Source: Palsa-744 sp036498265
Lineage (GTDB): Bacteria > Actinomycetota > Thermoleophilia > Solirubrobacterales > Solirubrobacteraceae
Direction: 5' to 3'
Assembly (NCBI GenBank): GCA_036498265.1
Contig: DASYFT010000038.1
Span: 26,443 to 90,442, forward strand
DNA: 64,000 nucleotides
Shown: one piece after another, positions 1 through 8,534 of the stretch
How positions within the stretch are numbered: position 1 is the first letter of the stretch
How the letters are laid out: every line of letters begins with the position of its first letter
Notes under the pieces: model-generated
Database searches by the model: none
What the model was told of the DNA's origin: nothing
Seen by the model: only the letters and a program-made list of their open reading frames with translations
Program-made: the position numbers and the translations under genes

Positions 1-290
1 CGCTGCACACCTTCCTCAGAGAAGAGACACATGCGGCGCTTCGAATTCTCACCTCGCGCCACGGTGGAGTCCAAGGCCGCACCGTGACCTCGCTCGCAGA
101 GCTCTACCGCGAAGAGCACGAGGCTGGCTCATTCAAGCCGCGGGCGGACGTGGCGAAGCTGGCCTACGCGGTCGTTCGTGTCACGGAGGGCTTCATCTAC
201 AACGACGCGCTCGTAGGTGGCACCTCCGTGGTGACCGTGGAGCCGCAGGTCGAGCAGGCCGCCCAGATCGTCGCGCTTCTGTTGGAGTAG
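1..290 (+). CDS. TetR/AcrR-type regulator, C-terminal end (partial)
   Basis: The window opens inside this gene; reading from base 3 gives 95 residues to the stop at 288-290. The visible part is all helical ligand-binding domain, with no helix-turn-helix. Its ending (VRVTEGFIYNDALVGG, then VEQAAQIVALLLE) resembles the C-terminal domain of QsdR-type TetR repressors as I recall them. The target cannot be read here. The next gene downstream is a secreted hydrolase 270 bp away on the same strand, too far to assume an operon. An internal GTG at 84 could be mistaken for a start, but the same frame is open to the window edge with matching composition. Confidence 0.6.
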   Translation, partial: LHTFLREETHAALRILTSRHGGVQGRTVTSLAELYREEHEAGSFKPRADVAKLAYAVVRVTEGFIYNDALVGGTSVVTVEPQVEQAAQIVALLLE

Positions 291-367
291 GACCATCCGC
301 TCGTGGTGGTCGGCCCGGTCGCCTTCGGCGGGACCCGACGCCGTGGACGAGGGCCTGACCGTGGCCC

Positions 368-405
368 CTAAACATCTTCGTGAGACAGATCGAGAATGTG
401 TTTAG
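368..405. repeat. Inverted repeat CTAAACA / TGTTTAG
   Basis: Perfect 7-bp arms at 368-374 and 399-405 around a 24-nt loop, lying between the TetR-type gene and the hydrolase. The arms are A/T-rich in a G/C-rich background. It could be an operator or a weak hairpin; nothing else supports either reading. Confidence 0.3.
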
Positions 406-560
406 TCGGGGCCGGATGCGGGAACGGGCATGCTCATGAGAGCCGGGGCCGGGGGATTCGGGCGGGATGTGTCGCGGATTGCTGCCTGCACGGGTTTGCC
501 GAGGTAGAGACGACGAGCCGCCGGCCGGTGAGTGCTGCGAACGACGAGAGGAGCCGGGCT

Positions 561-2783
561 GTGAGGATACGCGAGCTGTCCCCAACGATCCTTGCCGGTG
601 ACGCACGAGCGCGGGTCTCGTGCTTAGCGTGGGGGCTCGCCATCCTCCTATCCGCGGTCGGCGCATCCTCGGCCCAGGCCGCCAGCAGTTCGCTGTACAG
701 CGGCCGGGCCCCAAGACCGGGGCCCGATGTCCTCTATGCCCCCCTCGCGGCTGCGCCGCAGCTCGAAAACGCCGGCCCCTGGAAGGCGCCGCCGATCCTT
801 ACCTCCGGTGCGGAGGCCTACCGCCAGGGAGAGTTCCTCTACCAGGGCTTTCTCTACGACGACCACGGTGCCGCGTCGACCCCGGACCCGACTGACCCCT
901 TCAACCCCGCCTCCTTCCTGTTCTCCCCCAAGCACGGCACGATCACCTACCCGACCGAACCCGTGTACGCCAACAACGCGGCCAACCTCGTCGAGCTGCG
1001 CGTCAAGCCGCTGACCACCGCGACCGCGTTCCGGGTGACACTGAACACGCTCAACGACCCCAACCGCGTGGCATTCACGATCGCGCTGGGTGAATCCTCG
1101 ACCGCGCGGCCCTGGCCGTTCAACGCGGGCGTGGAATCCCCGGCACAGCTGTTCCTGACCGTACACGGAACCACCGGCGTGCTCACCGACGCCACGACTG
1201 GCGTGGCCGTGGCGCCCGCGCCCACGGTCTCCGTCGACACGATGCGCCGTCAGTTCGAAGTGCGCGTGCCCCATGCCGCATGGAACCCGGGGACCTCCGT
1301 GGTTCGGACGGAGGCCGGTGTCGGCCTGTGGAGCACCACGGAAAACCAGTATCTGCGTCCGGGACCGGCCGCCACAGCGACGACACCGGGGGGCTGCGCC
1401 GGCTCCTGCCCCGCGTTCTTCGACATGGCGTTCCGCACCAACGAGCCGGTGCCGCGCATCTACGAATGCTGCTCCAACACGATCGTCGAGGGCGGCGCGC
1501 AGGTCAAGAAAGACGGCAGCTGGTGGCGTGAGCGTCGACAGGGGGACGTGCTCGCCTCAGGCAATGTGAGCGAATTCAACGCTGAGGTCGACTTCGCAAA
1601 GCTCGCCGGCCGCGTGAACGACGAATCCGCGGTGCCTACCACCGGCAACATGGACCGCATCATGGCCAGCCACTCCGGATTCGGTCAGGGCGTGAACTAC
1701 AACAGCTCGTGCCTGACCAGCCAAGCTCCCGAGTGCACCGGGGTCTTTGTCGGTCAGCTGCAGCCCTACGCCCTGTATGTCCCGGCCAAACCGGTCCCCC
1801 CGCAAGGCTTCGGGCTCGTGGTGAGCATGCACGGCCTGTCGGCCAACTACAACGAGTTCCTCGGCAGCCACGAGGCGTCGGAGATGGCAGAACAGGGCAC
1901 GGGTTCGATCTTCGCGTCGCCCGAGTCGCGCGGACCCGACGGCAGCTACAAGAGCTACGCGGAAACGGACGTGTTCGAGATGTGGGCCGACATCGCCCGC
2001 CACTATCGCCTCAATCCCGAAAAAGCCGATGTCACCGGCTATTCCATGGGCGGCGGCGGAACCTACCGTTTGGCGAGCCGTTGGCCGGATCTCTGGGCGC
2101 GGGCGTTCCCGATTGTCGGGCCGCCAACCTCAGAAGAAACGTTCGCGTCCCTGCGCAACATCCCCGTGCTGGCCTGGTACGGGCAGAACGACGAACTCGT
2201 GCCGGTCGCCGACTCCGAACAAGCATTCCTGTCCGCGAAGAACATGGGCCTCAGGTACGACATGTGGGTGTTCGCGCCCGCCGGACACGTCACGGAGGGC
2301 AATAACGACGAATACACCCCCGCGGCCCAATTCTTCGGCGATAACACCGTCGACCGAAATCCCTACCACGTGACCTACCTGGTCGATCCCGGCCAGGACA
2401 CCGCGTCCGACAGCCCGGCCAACCACGCCTACTGGATCTCCGCGTTGACGGTCCGTACGGCCGGCTCGACTGGGAAGATCGACGCGCTCTCGCACGCGGC
2501 AGGCTTGGGCGACCCGCCCCCTCTGCCTGAGGCGCTCAGCGCGGCAACACTGGAAGGCGGGTCGCACGGCCCGCTCCCGTACACCCGCAGAACCCTCGCG
2601 TGGGGGCCCACGCCAACGCAGACTGCGGAAGACCGCATCGGCATCACCGCCACCAACCTCGCAACGGCCACGATCGAACCGCGACGCGCCGGCGTGAACT
2701 GCAAAGCAAAGGTGGAAGTGACAAGCGACGGGCCGTTCGACCTCACCCTCGCGGGCTGCAACAGGGTCATACACGCGGAATAG
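561..2783 (+). CDS. Secreted alpha/beta-hydrolase (esterase/peptidase-like)
   Basis: 740 residues from GTG 561, chosen because a GAGAGGAG ribosome binding site (546-553) precedes it and a signal peptide follows (hydrophobic run near residues 20-36, ending in SSAQAA). The N-terminal half resembles a DOMON/glucodextranase-like beta-sandwich. The C-terminal half is an alpha/beta-hydrolase with nucleophile motif GYSMGG (Ser495) and likely acid and base Asp544 (YGQNDELVP) and His576 (PAGH). This order fits prolyl-oligopeptidase or PHB-depolymerase-like esterases; the substrate is unknown. Paired cysteines (Cys-Cys in YECCSN, and others) fit an exported enzyme. The frame is open upstream to 396 but that stretch lacks protein-like composition. 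Glutamate codons are often GAA, unlike cytoplasmic genes here. Confidence 0.8.
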   Translation: MRIRELSPTILAGDARARVSCLAWGLAILLSAVGASSAQAASSSLYSGRAPRPGPDVLYAPLAAAPQLENAGPWKAPPILTSGAEAYRQGEFLYQGFLYDDHGAASTPDPTDPFNPASFLFSPKHGTITYPTEPVYANNAANLVELRVKPLTTATAFRVTLNTLNDPNRVAFTIALGESSTARPWPFNAGVESPAQLFLTVHGTTGVLTDATTGVAVAPAPTVSVDTMRRQFEVRVPHAAWNPGTSVVRTEAGVGLWSTTENQYLRPGPAATATTPGGCAGSCPAFFDMAFRTNEPVPRIYECCSNTIVEGGAQVKKDGSWWRERRQGDVLASGNVSEFNAEVDFAKLAGRVNDESAVPTTGNMDRIMASHSGFGQGVNYNSSCLTSQAPECTGVFVGQLQPYALYVPAKPVPPQGFGLVVSMHGLSANYNEFLGSHEASEMAEQGTGSIFASPESRGPDGSYKSYAETDVFEMWADIARHYRLNPEKADVTGYSMGGGGTYRLASRWPDLWARAFPIVGPPTSEETFASLRNIPVLAWYGQNDELVPVADSEQAFLSAKNMGLRYDMWVFAPAGHVTEGNNDEYTPAAQFFGDNTVDRNPYHVTYLVDPGQDTASDSPANHAYWISALTVRTAGSTGKIDALSHAAGLGDPPPLPEALSAATLEGGSHGPLPYTRRTLAWGPTPTQTAEDRIGITATNLATATIEPRRAGVNCKAKVEVTSDGPFDLTLAGCNRVIHAE

Positions 2784-2952
2784 CTGCAACTCCCGAGGCA
2801 GGTTTGGTTCAGCCCGGGCGTCCCCGAGAGGCTGAGAGCCGACAGACGACCTAGTGTCAGGCCGGGCCGTCGGAAGCTCGAGCGGCCCGTGGGGCCGTGA
2901 TCTTCGGCCGAACTCCCAGTTAGGAGGGGGTCTCCTGGCGGGTCTGGTCGAC

Positions 2953-3208
2953 ATGCGCGAGCGGGCGGTGCTTTGGGCGTTGGCGGACTGACCACGAGCC
3001 GGTATGGACGATCCTCCGCGATCCAGACGTGCACGGCGACCGGACAGCGGTCGAAGCGGCACTCGAGGACCTAGAGGAGCATGGCCTGATCGACAGCCGT
3101 CTCGCGGCGAGCGGTGAGCGCGGCAGCGAGAACGAGCTGGTGCGCTGGTGGGCCATCACGCACGAAACATGGGACATGCTCCGCCTCATCAAGCGGCCGA
3201 CATATTGA
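2953..3208 (+). pseudogene. Frameshifted small winged-helix-like gene remnant
   Basis: ATG 2953 reads MRERAVLWALAD and stops at 2989-2991. Skipping one base (T2989) continues in a new frame as DHEPVWTILRDPDVHG, then an EALEDLEEHGL-like helix, ending WDMLRLIKRPTY before TGA 3206-3208. Joined, the ~84 residues resemble a small winged-helix protein: a helix, a DNA-recognition-like segment and EEHGLI. Neither frame alone makes a convincing gene. It may be a true pseudogene, a programmed shift or a one-base sequence error. An AGGAGG at 2922-2927 lies rather far (25 nt) from the ATG. The family was not identified. Confidence 0.4.
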
Positions 3209-3314
3209 GCGTCGAGCGCGGGCCCAGTACGACCCGGTCCGCACCGGCCGGCTCGCATGCCGGCGTTGTCGTACGGCACACCCGGTTCACCCGAGCGATT
3301 CGGTGGTGGCGCTG

Positions 3315-3683
3315 TCAGCCCGCGACCCACTCGCGGGCCTCATTGAGGCCATCGTGTCCCCATACCCGCACCTCTCCAGGGGCCATCCAGCCGAACAAGC
3401 GGACTGCTCGGCGTACCCAGTCGACGTCGGTGACCACGGCCGACCGCTTCCATGCGGAGAGATGCGGCAGGCCTAGCGTAAGCCCCACCTTCACGTCCTC
3501 GAACACCGCGCCGCCGTCCATCTCGAAGCCCGAGTCGATCAGGTAGAGCCCGCGCACCTCGCCCGACTCGACCGCGGCACGCAGCGCCGGCTCAAGCACA
3601 CGCTTGTAGTCCTCGCGCGTCACCTCGCCACTCATGCGAAAACCGACCGTGCCCGGCGGCATTCCGTCTAGTAGCTCGATCAC
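3315..3683 (-). CDS. SpoIIAA-like STAS-domain protein
   Basis: 122 residues from a GTG at 3683. The sequence has the STAS/SpoIIAA-like pattern: an N-terminal strand (GFRMSGEVTREDY), a central strand with GLYLIDSGFE, and a C-terminal VTDVDWVRRA helix region followed by WMAPGEVRVWG. Single-domain proteins of this family (formerly DUF3478) are small cytosolic proteins proposed to bind lipids or nucleotides; no enzyme activity is established. The nearby ATG (3687) is out of frame, so GTG is the only plausible start. It stands alone, convergent with the winged-helix remnant. Confidence 0.7.
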   Translation of the reverse strand: MIELLDGMPPGTVGFRMSGEVTREDYKRVLEPALRAAVESGEVRGLYLIDSGFEMDGGAVFEDVKVGLTLGLPHLSAWKRSAVVTDVDWVRRAVRLFGWMAPGEVRVWGHDGLNEAREWVAG

Positions 3684-3976
3684 GCATCGAGGCTATCGCA
3701 AGCTGTCAAGGAGCTCGCGTCGGGGCAGTCCTCGCGTGCCAGGCTTGTTCGATGACAGTGGTCCATCCGGTTCGCGATAGGCACGTCAGTGGGCCCCGGG
3801 GCCGGGTAACACCGCGGTTAACACCGAGCGCCGGCGAGCTGCCCGAACCGCACCCGCTTCGTCCGCGTTTACGGGGTCTGCGAGGCGTGGGGTGCCTTAG
3901 GAATCGGTCGGTGACGCTCCCCAGCGATGCCCCGCCAGCGTTCCGTCCGAGGACTACAACCTCGCCATGGTCGTGA

Positions 3977-4291
3977 TCAGAGCGAGTCCCCGGACACCGG
4001 TGTATGCGCCGGTTCGATCCCGTACTTGGCCACGATCAGAACGAGCACCAGGACAAACGTCACGCCGTTGGCCACCGCGACGGCGAGGTCGGACCGCAGG
4101 ACGCCGTAGGCCAGCCACATTGCGGTCCCCAAACCGAAGATCAACAGCCATGCAGCGGAGAGGTCACGGGCGCGGCGACTGCGCACGGTCCGGATGACCT
4201 GCGGCAGGAAGCTGAGGGTGGTGAAGGTGCCGGCAAGCAGACCTAGGGCGGTCACCGATTCTCGCCGATCCGGGCGGGACGGGAGCGACAC
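3977..4291 (-). CDS. SemiSWEET sugar transporter (PQ-loop)
   Basis: About 104 residues with three hydrophobic segments. The first carries FTTLSFLPQVIRTVRSR, the PQ-loop signature of MtN3/SWEET proteins, followed by LSAAWLLIFGLG and a third helix rich in VLVLVLIVAKYG. Bacterial SemiSWEETs are three-helix units that dimerise in the membrane to carry sugars. The start is uncertain. GTG 4291 opens this frame without a ribosome binding site, whereas a strong GAAGGAG sits 6 nt before ATG 4334, whose frame is offset by one base. The authentic start may therefore be 4334 with a frameshift between about 4255 and 4291, or an internal GTG. No gene is visible between 3684 and 3976. Confidence 0.65.
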   Translation of the reverse strand: MSLPSRPDRRESVTALGLLAGTFTTLSFLPQVIRTVRSRRARDLSAAWLLIFGLGTAMWLAYGVLRSDLAVAVANGVTFVLVLVLIVAKYGIEPAHTPVSGDSL

Positions 4292-4461
4292 GGTTGTTCA
4301 TCGCTGATTGACCGTCGCGCGTTGGGTTACTCATGATGTGCTCCTTCGTTTTTTGACGTGCAAGGCTGAGGTGAGTGTGCTGGAACTGGTCGGAGTACTT
4401 GAGCCCGAAAGCCGGGCCGGCACGCCCCCAGTTCGGGCACGGCAGCACTCCTCGAATGCTG

Positions 4462-5052
4462 CTATCGAGCACGTAGGCCGTCGAAGAGGACGCCGAGCAT
4501 TCGGTCCCGTTGCGCGGCGGAGCTGAAGTTCATGCCGGCGGCGCCCATGATGTAACGGGCGATGTCGTCCTCATCGATGTCGTTGCGGATCTCCCCGGCG
4601 GCTTGGGCTCGCTCGAGCAACGGCCTGCCAGCCTCGGCGATCGCGTCGCGGCAGGCGCGGTACACCGCGGAGTCGGGGTCGATGGCGTTCGCGACGGCGC
4701 GCTTCGTGGCGAGGTATTCGACGAAGCGGCGCAGCCAGCGGGTCAGTCCCTCCCACGGCGGGAGCTGGGCACTGGCTGCGGCCTCGTCGAGGACATACTG
4801 GACCTCTGTGACGTAGACGTTCTCGACGAGCTGCTCGCGCGTCGGGAAGTTGCGGTACACGGTCGCGATGCCGACGCCCGCTCGCCGAGCAACATCCTCG
4901 AGCGGGGCATCGAAGCCGCGGTCGCTGAATACCTCGCCGGCCGCCGCGAGCACGGCGTCGAAGTTGCGGGCCGCATCCGCACGATGGGGACGCGGCACGC
5001 GCAGCGCTGTGAGATCTACCGGCATCGGCGGGCTCGCGTTACTCGACGCCAT
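4462..5052 (-). CDS. TetR/AcrR family transcriptional regulator
   Basis: 196 residues from ATG 5052 (ATG 5025 is an in-frame alternative). The N-terminal helix-turn-helix is clear at residues ~45-70 (LEDVARRAGVGIATVYRNF); the rest is a helical ligand-binding domain of the common SCO-type TetR group. Its start lies inside the 3' end of the upstream SDR gene (14-bp overlap), so the two form an operon, SDR first. This is a common arrangement for a local repressor controlling its enzyme partner. The effector cannot be read from sequence. A palindrome in the operon promoter (6020-6030) is a plausible site for it. Confidence 0.85.
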   Translation of the reverse strand: MASSNASPPMPVDLTALRVPRPHRADAARNFDAVLAAAGEVFSDRGFDAPLEDVARRAGVGIATVYRNFPTREQLVENVYVTEVQYVLDEAAASAQLPPWEGLTRWLRRFVEYLATKRAVANAIDPDSAVYRACRDAIAEAGRPLLERAQAAGEIRNDIDEDDIARYIMGAAGMNFSSAAQRDRMLGVLFDGLRAR

Positions 5053-5989
5053 CGGCCGCATCCTTGTCGAGGAGTTCTTCGGTTGCGGCCCACAGCCTGA
5101 GCTCCCGCTCATGGTCGCGCGCGAAGGGCTGCACCTCGGTTTCCTTCTCGCGCACCACAAAGGCGCCGTCGCGAAGGTGCGCCCATCTCTCGTCGAGCAC
5201 GATCGAGGCAAGCGCGGGGGCAGAGCGGGCTGGCGTCGAGACACCGGGCAGCCGGGCGATCGCCCGCCCGATCGCCTGGAGCGCTCGGGGCGCCTCGCGA
5301 CCCAACCCAGTGCCTGGCATGAAGCCTGGCTCGAACACGGATACGGAGACCCCGTCGCCGGCTCGCCGCTGTAGCTCGTGGGCGTAGTACAGGACCGCGA
5401 GCTTGGAGTTGGAGTAGGCCACACCGGCCGCCTGCATCGTCGGCGCGGAGTCGGCGGGCGCGGGACGCGCGAGATCGAGGGGGTCGCGCCACTGTGCTGC
5501 GGGCACCCGCAGCATCCGCCGGTAGCGGTTGGCCCAGTAGGTGTTTGAGCCCAGCAACACGATCCGTGCGGGCGCCGTGAACGAGCTGAGCAGGTCGCCG
5601 ATCAGCTGGGCGTGAGCGAGGTAGTTGACGGCGAAGGTCATCTCGTATCCGTCGGCGGACGCGCCACGGGTGTCGGTGACGGAAACCCCGGCGTTGGCGA
5701 CGAGCCCCCGCAAAGGCTGCACGGCATTCGCCGCGAGGAGTTGCCGCGCCCGAGCAGCCGCCGCGCGAACGTCGGCCAGCCGAGACAAGTCGCAAGGGAT
5801 CGCCTCGACCGTCGCACCGGCCGCGAGGGCCTCCGCGGCGACATCAGTGAGGTTCTCCCCGGGCCGACCAACAAGCAGCAGATCGGGACGTTCGGGCGCC
5901 GCGCGGCCCGCGAGCTCCAGCGTGAGAGCTCGTCCCAGCCCGCTCGTCGGGCCGGTGATCAGCACCGTTCCTGGTTCAGTAGCGGTCAT
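5039..5989 (-). CDS. Short-chain dehydrogenase/reductase
   Basis: 316 residues from ATG 5989, preceded by GGGAGGA at a good distance. It has a classical SDR Rossmann fold: TGPTSGLG at residues 12-19 (TGxxxGxG cofactor loop), NAG at 99-101, a serine near 148 and the catalytic YSNSK (Tyr192/Lys196). The long C-terminal part and overall shape recall retinol-dehydrogenase or protochlorophyllide-reductase-like SDRs, usually NADP-dependent. The substrate is unknown. It is first gene of a two-gene operon with the TetR regulator at 4462-5052, which suggests induction by a small molecule the enzyme may act on. Confidence 0.85.
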   Translation of the reverse strand: MTATEPGTVLITGPTSGLGRALTLELAGRAAPERPDLLLVGRPGENLTDVAAEALAAGATVEAIPCDLSRLADVRAAAARARQLLAANAVQPLRGLVANAGVSVTDTRGASADGYEMTFAVNYLAHAQLIGDLLSSFTAPARIVLLGSNTYWANRYRRMLRVPAAQWRDPLDLARPAPADSAPTMQAAGVAYSNSKLAVLYYAHELQRRAGDGVSVSVFEPGFMPGTGLGREAPRALQAIGRAIARLPGVSTPARSAPALASIVLDERWAHLRDGAFVVREKETEVQPFARDHERELRLWAATEELLDKDAADGVE

Positions 5990-6019
5990 GGCTAGTCCTC
6001 CCGTGCTCTATAAGTGAGA

Positions 6020-6030
6020 GGTACTTTACC
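6020..6030. promoter_or_regulatory. Candidate TetR operator GGTA-N3-TACC
   Basis: A perfect short palindrome (GGTA CTT TACC) lies 31 bp upstream of the SDR start, in an AT-richer patch holding the promoter of the SDR-TetR operon. TetR-family proteins often autoregulate through such sites, so this is a reasonable but unproven operator. Confidence 0.35.
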
Positions 6031-6157
6031 AGATTATCGATAGGCGCCCTCCGTTTCATGCTGCAGAGATATCGCAACGCAGGGCGGTCTACCGGTTCCC
6101 CCGGCGGGTCCAAACGGGCCTTCGGAGCCTCGCGAAACGACGTTCTGGCGCGATATC

Positions 6158-6186
6158 GCCAAATCCGCTTGATTGCGGGATTTGGC
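6158..6186. repeat. Inverted repeat GCCAAATC(C)CGC
   Basis: GCCAAATCCGC (6158-6168) faces GCGGGATTTGGC (6175-6186) across a 6-nt loop, with one bulged base. It lies 40 bp before the truncated ATPase fusion gene and has no T-tract, so an operator or the footprint of an insertion boundary is more likely than a terminator. Confidence 0.35.
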
Positions 6187-6225
6187 TCTGTGACTGGGAA
6201 TCCGGCATGACCAGGATGCCCCTAT

Positions 6226-8526
6226 TTGACATTGTCCGACGCCGACATTCGCGCTTCCTCAGACAGGTACCTGCGGAACGCGATCATCGCTGTGCTTGCC
6301 CATGACCGGAGGTCGACGCTGTGGGATGCGGCCCGTCTGCTGTCGGTCGGAGAGGAGGGCTACGCCTACAGGCGGAACGTCGGCGCGCGCGTGCGGACCT
6401 TGCCGGAGTACAAGGAGATCTCATCGTTCTTCACTGCGGAGCTCGCGGCGCAGCTCGCCGACTCGCGCAGCAGCACCACCGCCAAGCTCGATGCGCCGGT
6501 CAACAAGCTCGCACGCCTGCTGAACTCGCCATCGATCAAGCGGGTCCTGCTCAACGACTCGCTCAGAGTCGACTTCGACCGGGTCATAGCGGGCGAAGAG
6601 GTGCTGGTCGTGAAGGGCGCTTTGGGCGTGATGGGCGCCGGGAACACATCGGTGCTGATGCAGCTGTTGGTCGGGATGCTCGACGCGTCGCTGGCGCGCC
6701 AGCAGGACCTCCGCGCCGAGGAGCGGCGCGTCGCCGTCGCGCTCAAGGTCGACGAGGCCCCGCTCGTCCTGAACCGGGGCTTCGCCGAGACGATGGCCTT
6801 GAAGCGATCGGCCGGGCTGGAGACGGTCGCCTGCTGGCAGACGGATGCCCAGTGGGTGGACCGCGAGGTGCGTGACCAGCTCGATGCGCTGTTCGCGCAT
6901 CGGGTGTACTTCGCGACCGCCTCGACGCAGGACACGCGAGCGGCGGCAAGCCTCACGATGGCTGCCTTCTCGGACACGGTCCGCCCTGGCATGGAGCAGC
7001 TGTCGACGCTCGGCCATCCCGACGTCCGCCTGCACCTCCCCAAGCACCACGCCGTAGCGAGCTGGACCACCCCCGCCGGACGGCAGGCTCCGTTCGTCGC
7101 CCAGACCCTCCCGTTGCACGTCGATCGCGCGCGCCTGGCCCTGCATGCCGCGCGGCAGGAGCAGCGAGGCGGCCGACACCTCACGGATCTGAGCCAGCCT
7201 CATTGGGACCGCTCCCAGGCAGCGGCGGACGGCGCGCCCGGGAGCGAAGCTCCGACATCTCGCCGGGAGCCGGTCACGGCAGCGCCCCAGGACGCACGAG
7301 AGGACACCATGCCACTCGACCGAGCGCCGAGGGGTGCCTCGACCGGCGCCGCCGGCATCCCGCCGGAGAGCTATCGCGAGCTCGTGGCGCTCGACCGGGC
7401 CGCAAGCATGCGCTGGATCAAGCCTGCCGCCCGTCCATCGTCGTTCGATCTCGACGACGTCGATCTCGAGATCCTGGACCTCGTCGCAAAGCTCGGTCAC
7501 CTGCTCACCAGCCAGATCCACAGGCGCTTCAACCCCGGCCGCGCGGCCACCACGACACAACGGCGGCTCAAGCGCCTCGCCGACGCCGGCCTCCTGGAGC
7601 GCTTTCAGTTCCACCGCAGAGACGGAGGCGGCGTGCCGATGTGCTGCCTGGTCAGCGCCGAGGGCCTTCGCCTTCTCGAGGCCCATGCCCGCAGGTCCTC
7701 GGTCGAGGACGCTCCCGCGCCAGACAGCCCTGCCCTGGCGGGCGCTCGCGGCGAGCGTGTGCTCCGGCAGGCTCGCCGGGACGTCCACGTGGCGGGCTGG
7801 GTGCTGGCCATCCAGGACGCCGTCGGCGCGAGCCGCTGTGAGGTGCGCGGTCGTGGTGAAGCGGTCATGACTCCGCCGCCGCGCTCGGGCGGCGACGGAG
7901 GGGCGCCGCTCTCTCCAGGAGATCTGCGACTTCCCGGCGGGATGGCGCCACATGACTTCCTGCGCACCGACGCTAGCGGGGCAAGGCTCGAGGCTGACCG
8001 CTTTGAGACGCTGCGCCCCGATGCTGTGGTGGAGCTCGGATCAGCTGTGGGCGCCCGCGAGTCGAACGCGGTCGCGGAGCCGCTGGATCTGATCGTCGAG
8101 CTCGACGACAGGCCGGCGCGGGGGACAGCGGCGGCCAAGCTCGAGCGATACGACCACTTCCTCAGCGGGTGGTCTGCCCACACGCGCCGCTACGGCCGCC
8201 GGCGCGAGGCCTCGGCACTGGCCGTGTTCGTGTGCCGGGATCGTGCACGGGCGCGAGAGTGCGCTCGGGCGGCCGACGTCGTTCTCCGAGCCTGTCGTGC
8301 GTACGCCGGCGAGTACCCCGTCAACTGGGAGTACCCGGGGAGGGCGCAGGTCGTCTTCGTCGCCGAGCGCGACGTGCACGACGGCCTGATGCAGGCCTAC
8401 GGCGTGCCGGCGCTGCCGCCGGATGTGCGGGTCACGGCTGCCGGAGCCGACCCGGTTGCGGCGGAGGCGAGCGCGGTGCGGAAGGAGATCATCCCCGTCG
8501 CTGCACCCGAGGGGACCGGTGGATGA
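6226..8526 (+). CDS. Truncated TraG-like ATPase fused to replication-relaxation domain
   Basis: 766 residues; TTG 6226 is the first possible start after an in-frame TGA at 6208. Residues ~1-300 match the C-terminal half of actinobacterial TraG/VirD4-type conjugation ATPases: LDAPVNKLARLL, a strand-turn region, a Walker B-like VALKVDEAP, then TVACWQTDAQWV and ASTQDTRAA. No Walker A is present anywhere in it. After a linker, residues ~405 onward form a replication-relaxation (Replic_Relax, PF13814-type) winged helix (LDLVAKLGHLLTSQIHRRF, LADAGLLERF), then a nuclease-like C-terminal region with LIVELDDRP. An internal ATG (7309, residue 362) behind AGAGG could start the second half alone. The ATPase part is probably inactive. 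Intact counterparts occur as separate genes at 11733 and 13349. Confidence 0.65.
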   Translation: MTLSDADIRASSDRYLRNAIIAVLAHDRRSTLWDAARLLSVGEEGYAYRRNVGARVRTLPEYKEISSFFTAELAAQLADSRSSTTAKLDAPVNKLARLLNSPSIKRVLLNDSLRVDFDRVIAGEEVLVVKGALGVMGAGNTSVLMQLLVGMLDASLARQQDLRAEERRVAVALKVDEAPLVLNRGFAETMALKRSAGLETVACWQTDAQWVDREVRDQLDALFAHRVYFATASTQDTRAAASLTMAAFSDTVRPGMEQLSTLGHPDVRLHLPKHHAVASWTTPAGRQAPFVAQTLPLHVDRARLALHAARQEQRGGRHLTDLSQPHWDRSQAAADGAPGSEAPTSRREPVTAAPQDAREDTMPLDRAPRGASTGAAGIPPESYRELVALDRAASMRWIKPAARPSSFDLDDVDLEILDLVAKLGHLLTSQIHRRFNPGRAATTTQRRLKRLADAGLLERFQFHRRDGGGVPMCCLVSAEGLRLLEAHARRSSVEDAPAPDSPALAGARGERVLRQARRDVHVAGWVLAIQDAVGASRCEVRGRGEAVMTPPPRSGGDGGAPLSPGDLRLPGGMAPHDFLRTDASGARLEADRFETLRPDAVVELGSAVGARESNAVAEPLDLIVELDDRPARGTAAAKLERYDHFLSGWSAHTRRYGRRREASALAVFVCRDRARARECARAADVVLRACRAYAGEYPVNWEYPGRAQVVFVAERDVHDGLMQAYGVPALPPDVRVTAAGADPVAAEASAVRKEIIPVAAPEGTGG

Positions 8527-8534
8527 GTCTGGCC

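Noticed and set aside
3752..3976. 74-codon plus-strand open frame between STAS and SemiSWEET genes
   Set aside because: No ribosome binding site, no motif, Pro/Arg-rich composition typical of random high-GC frames.
6421..7953. 510-codon minus-strand open frame opposite the ATPase fusion
   Set aside because: No motifs, composition of an antisense frame, and the plus-strand frame carries recognisable domains.
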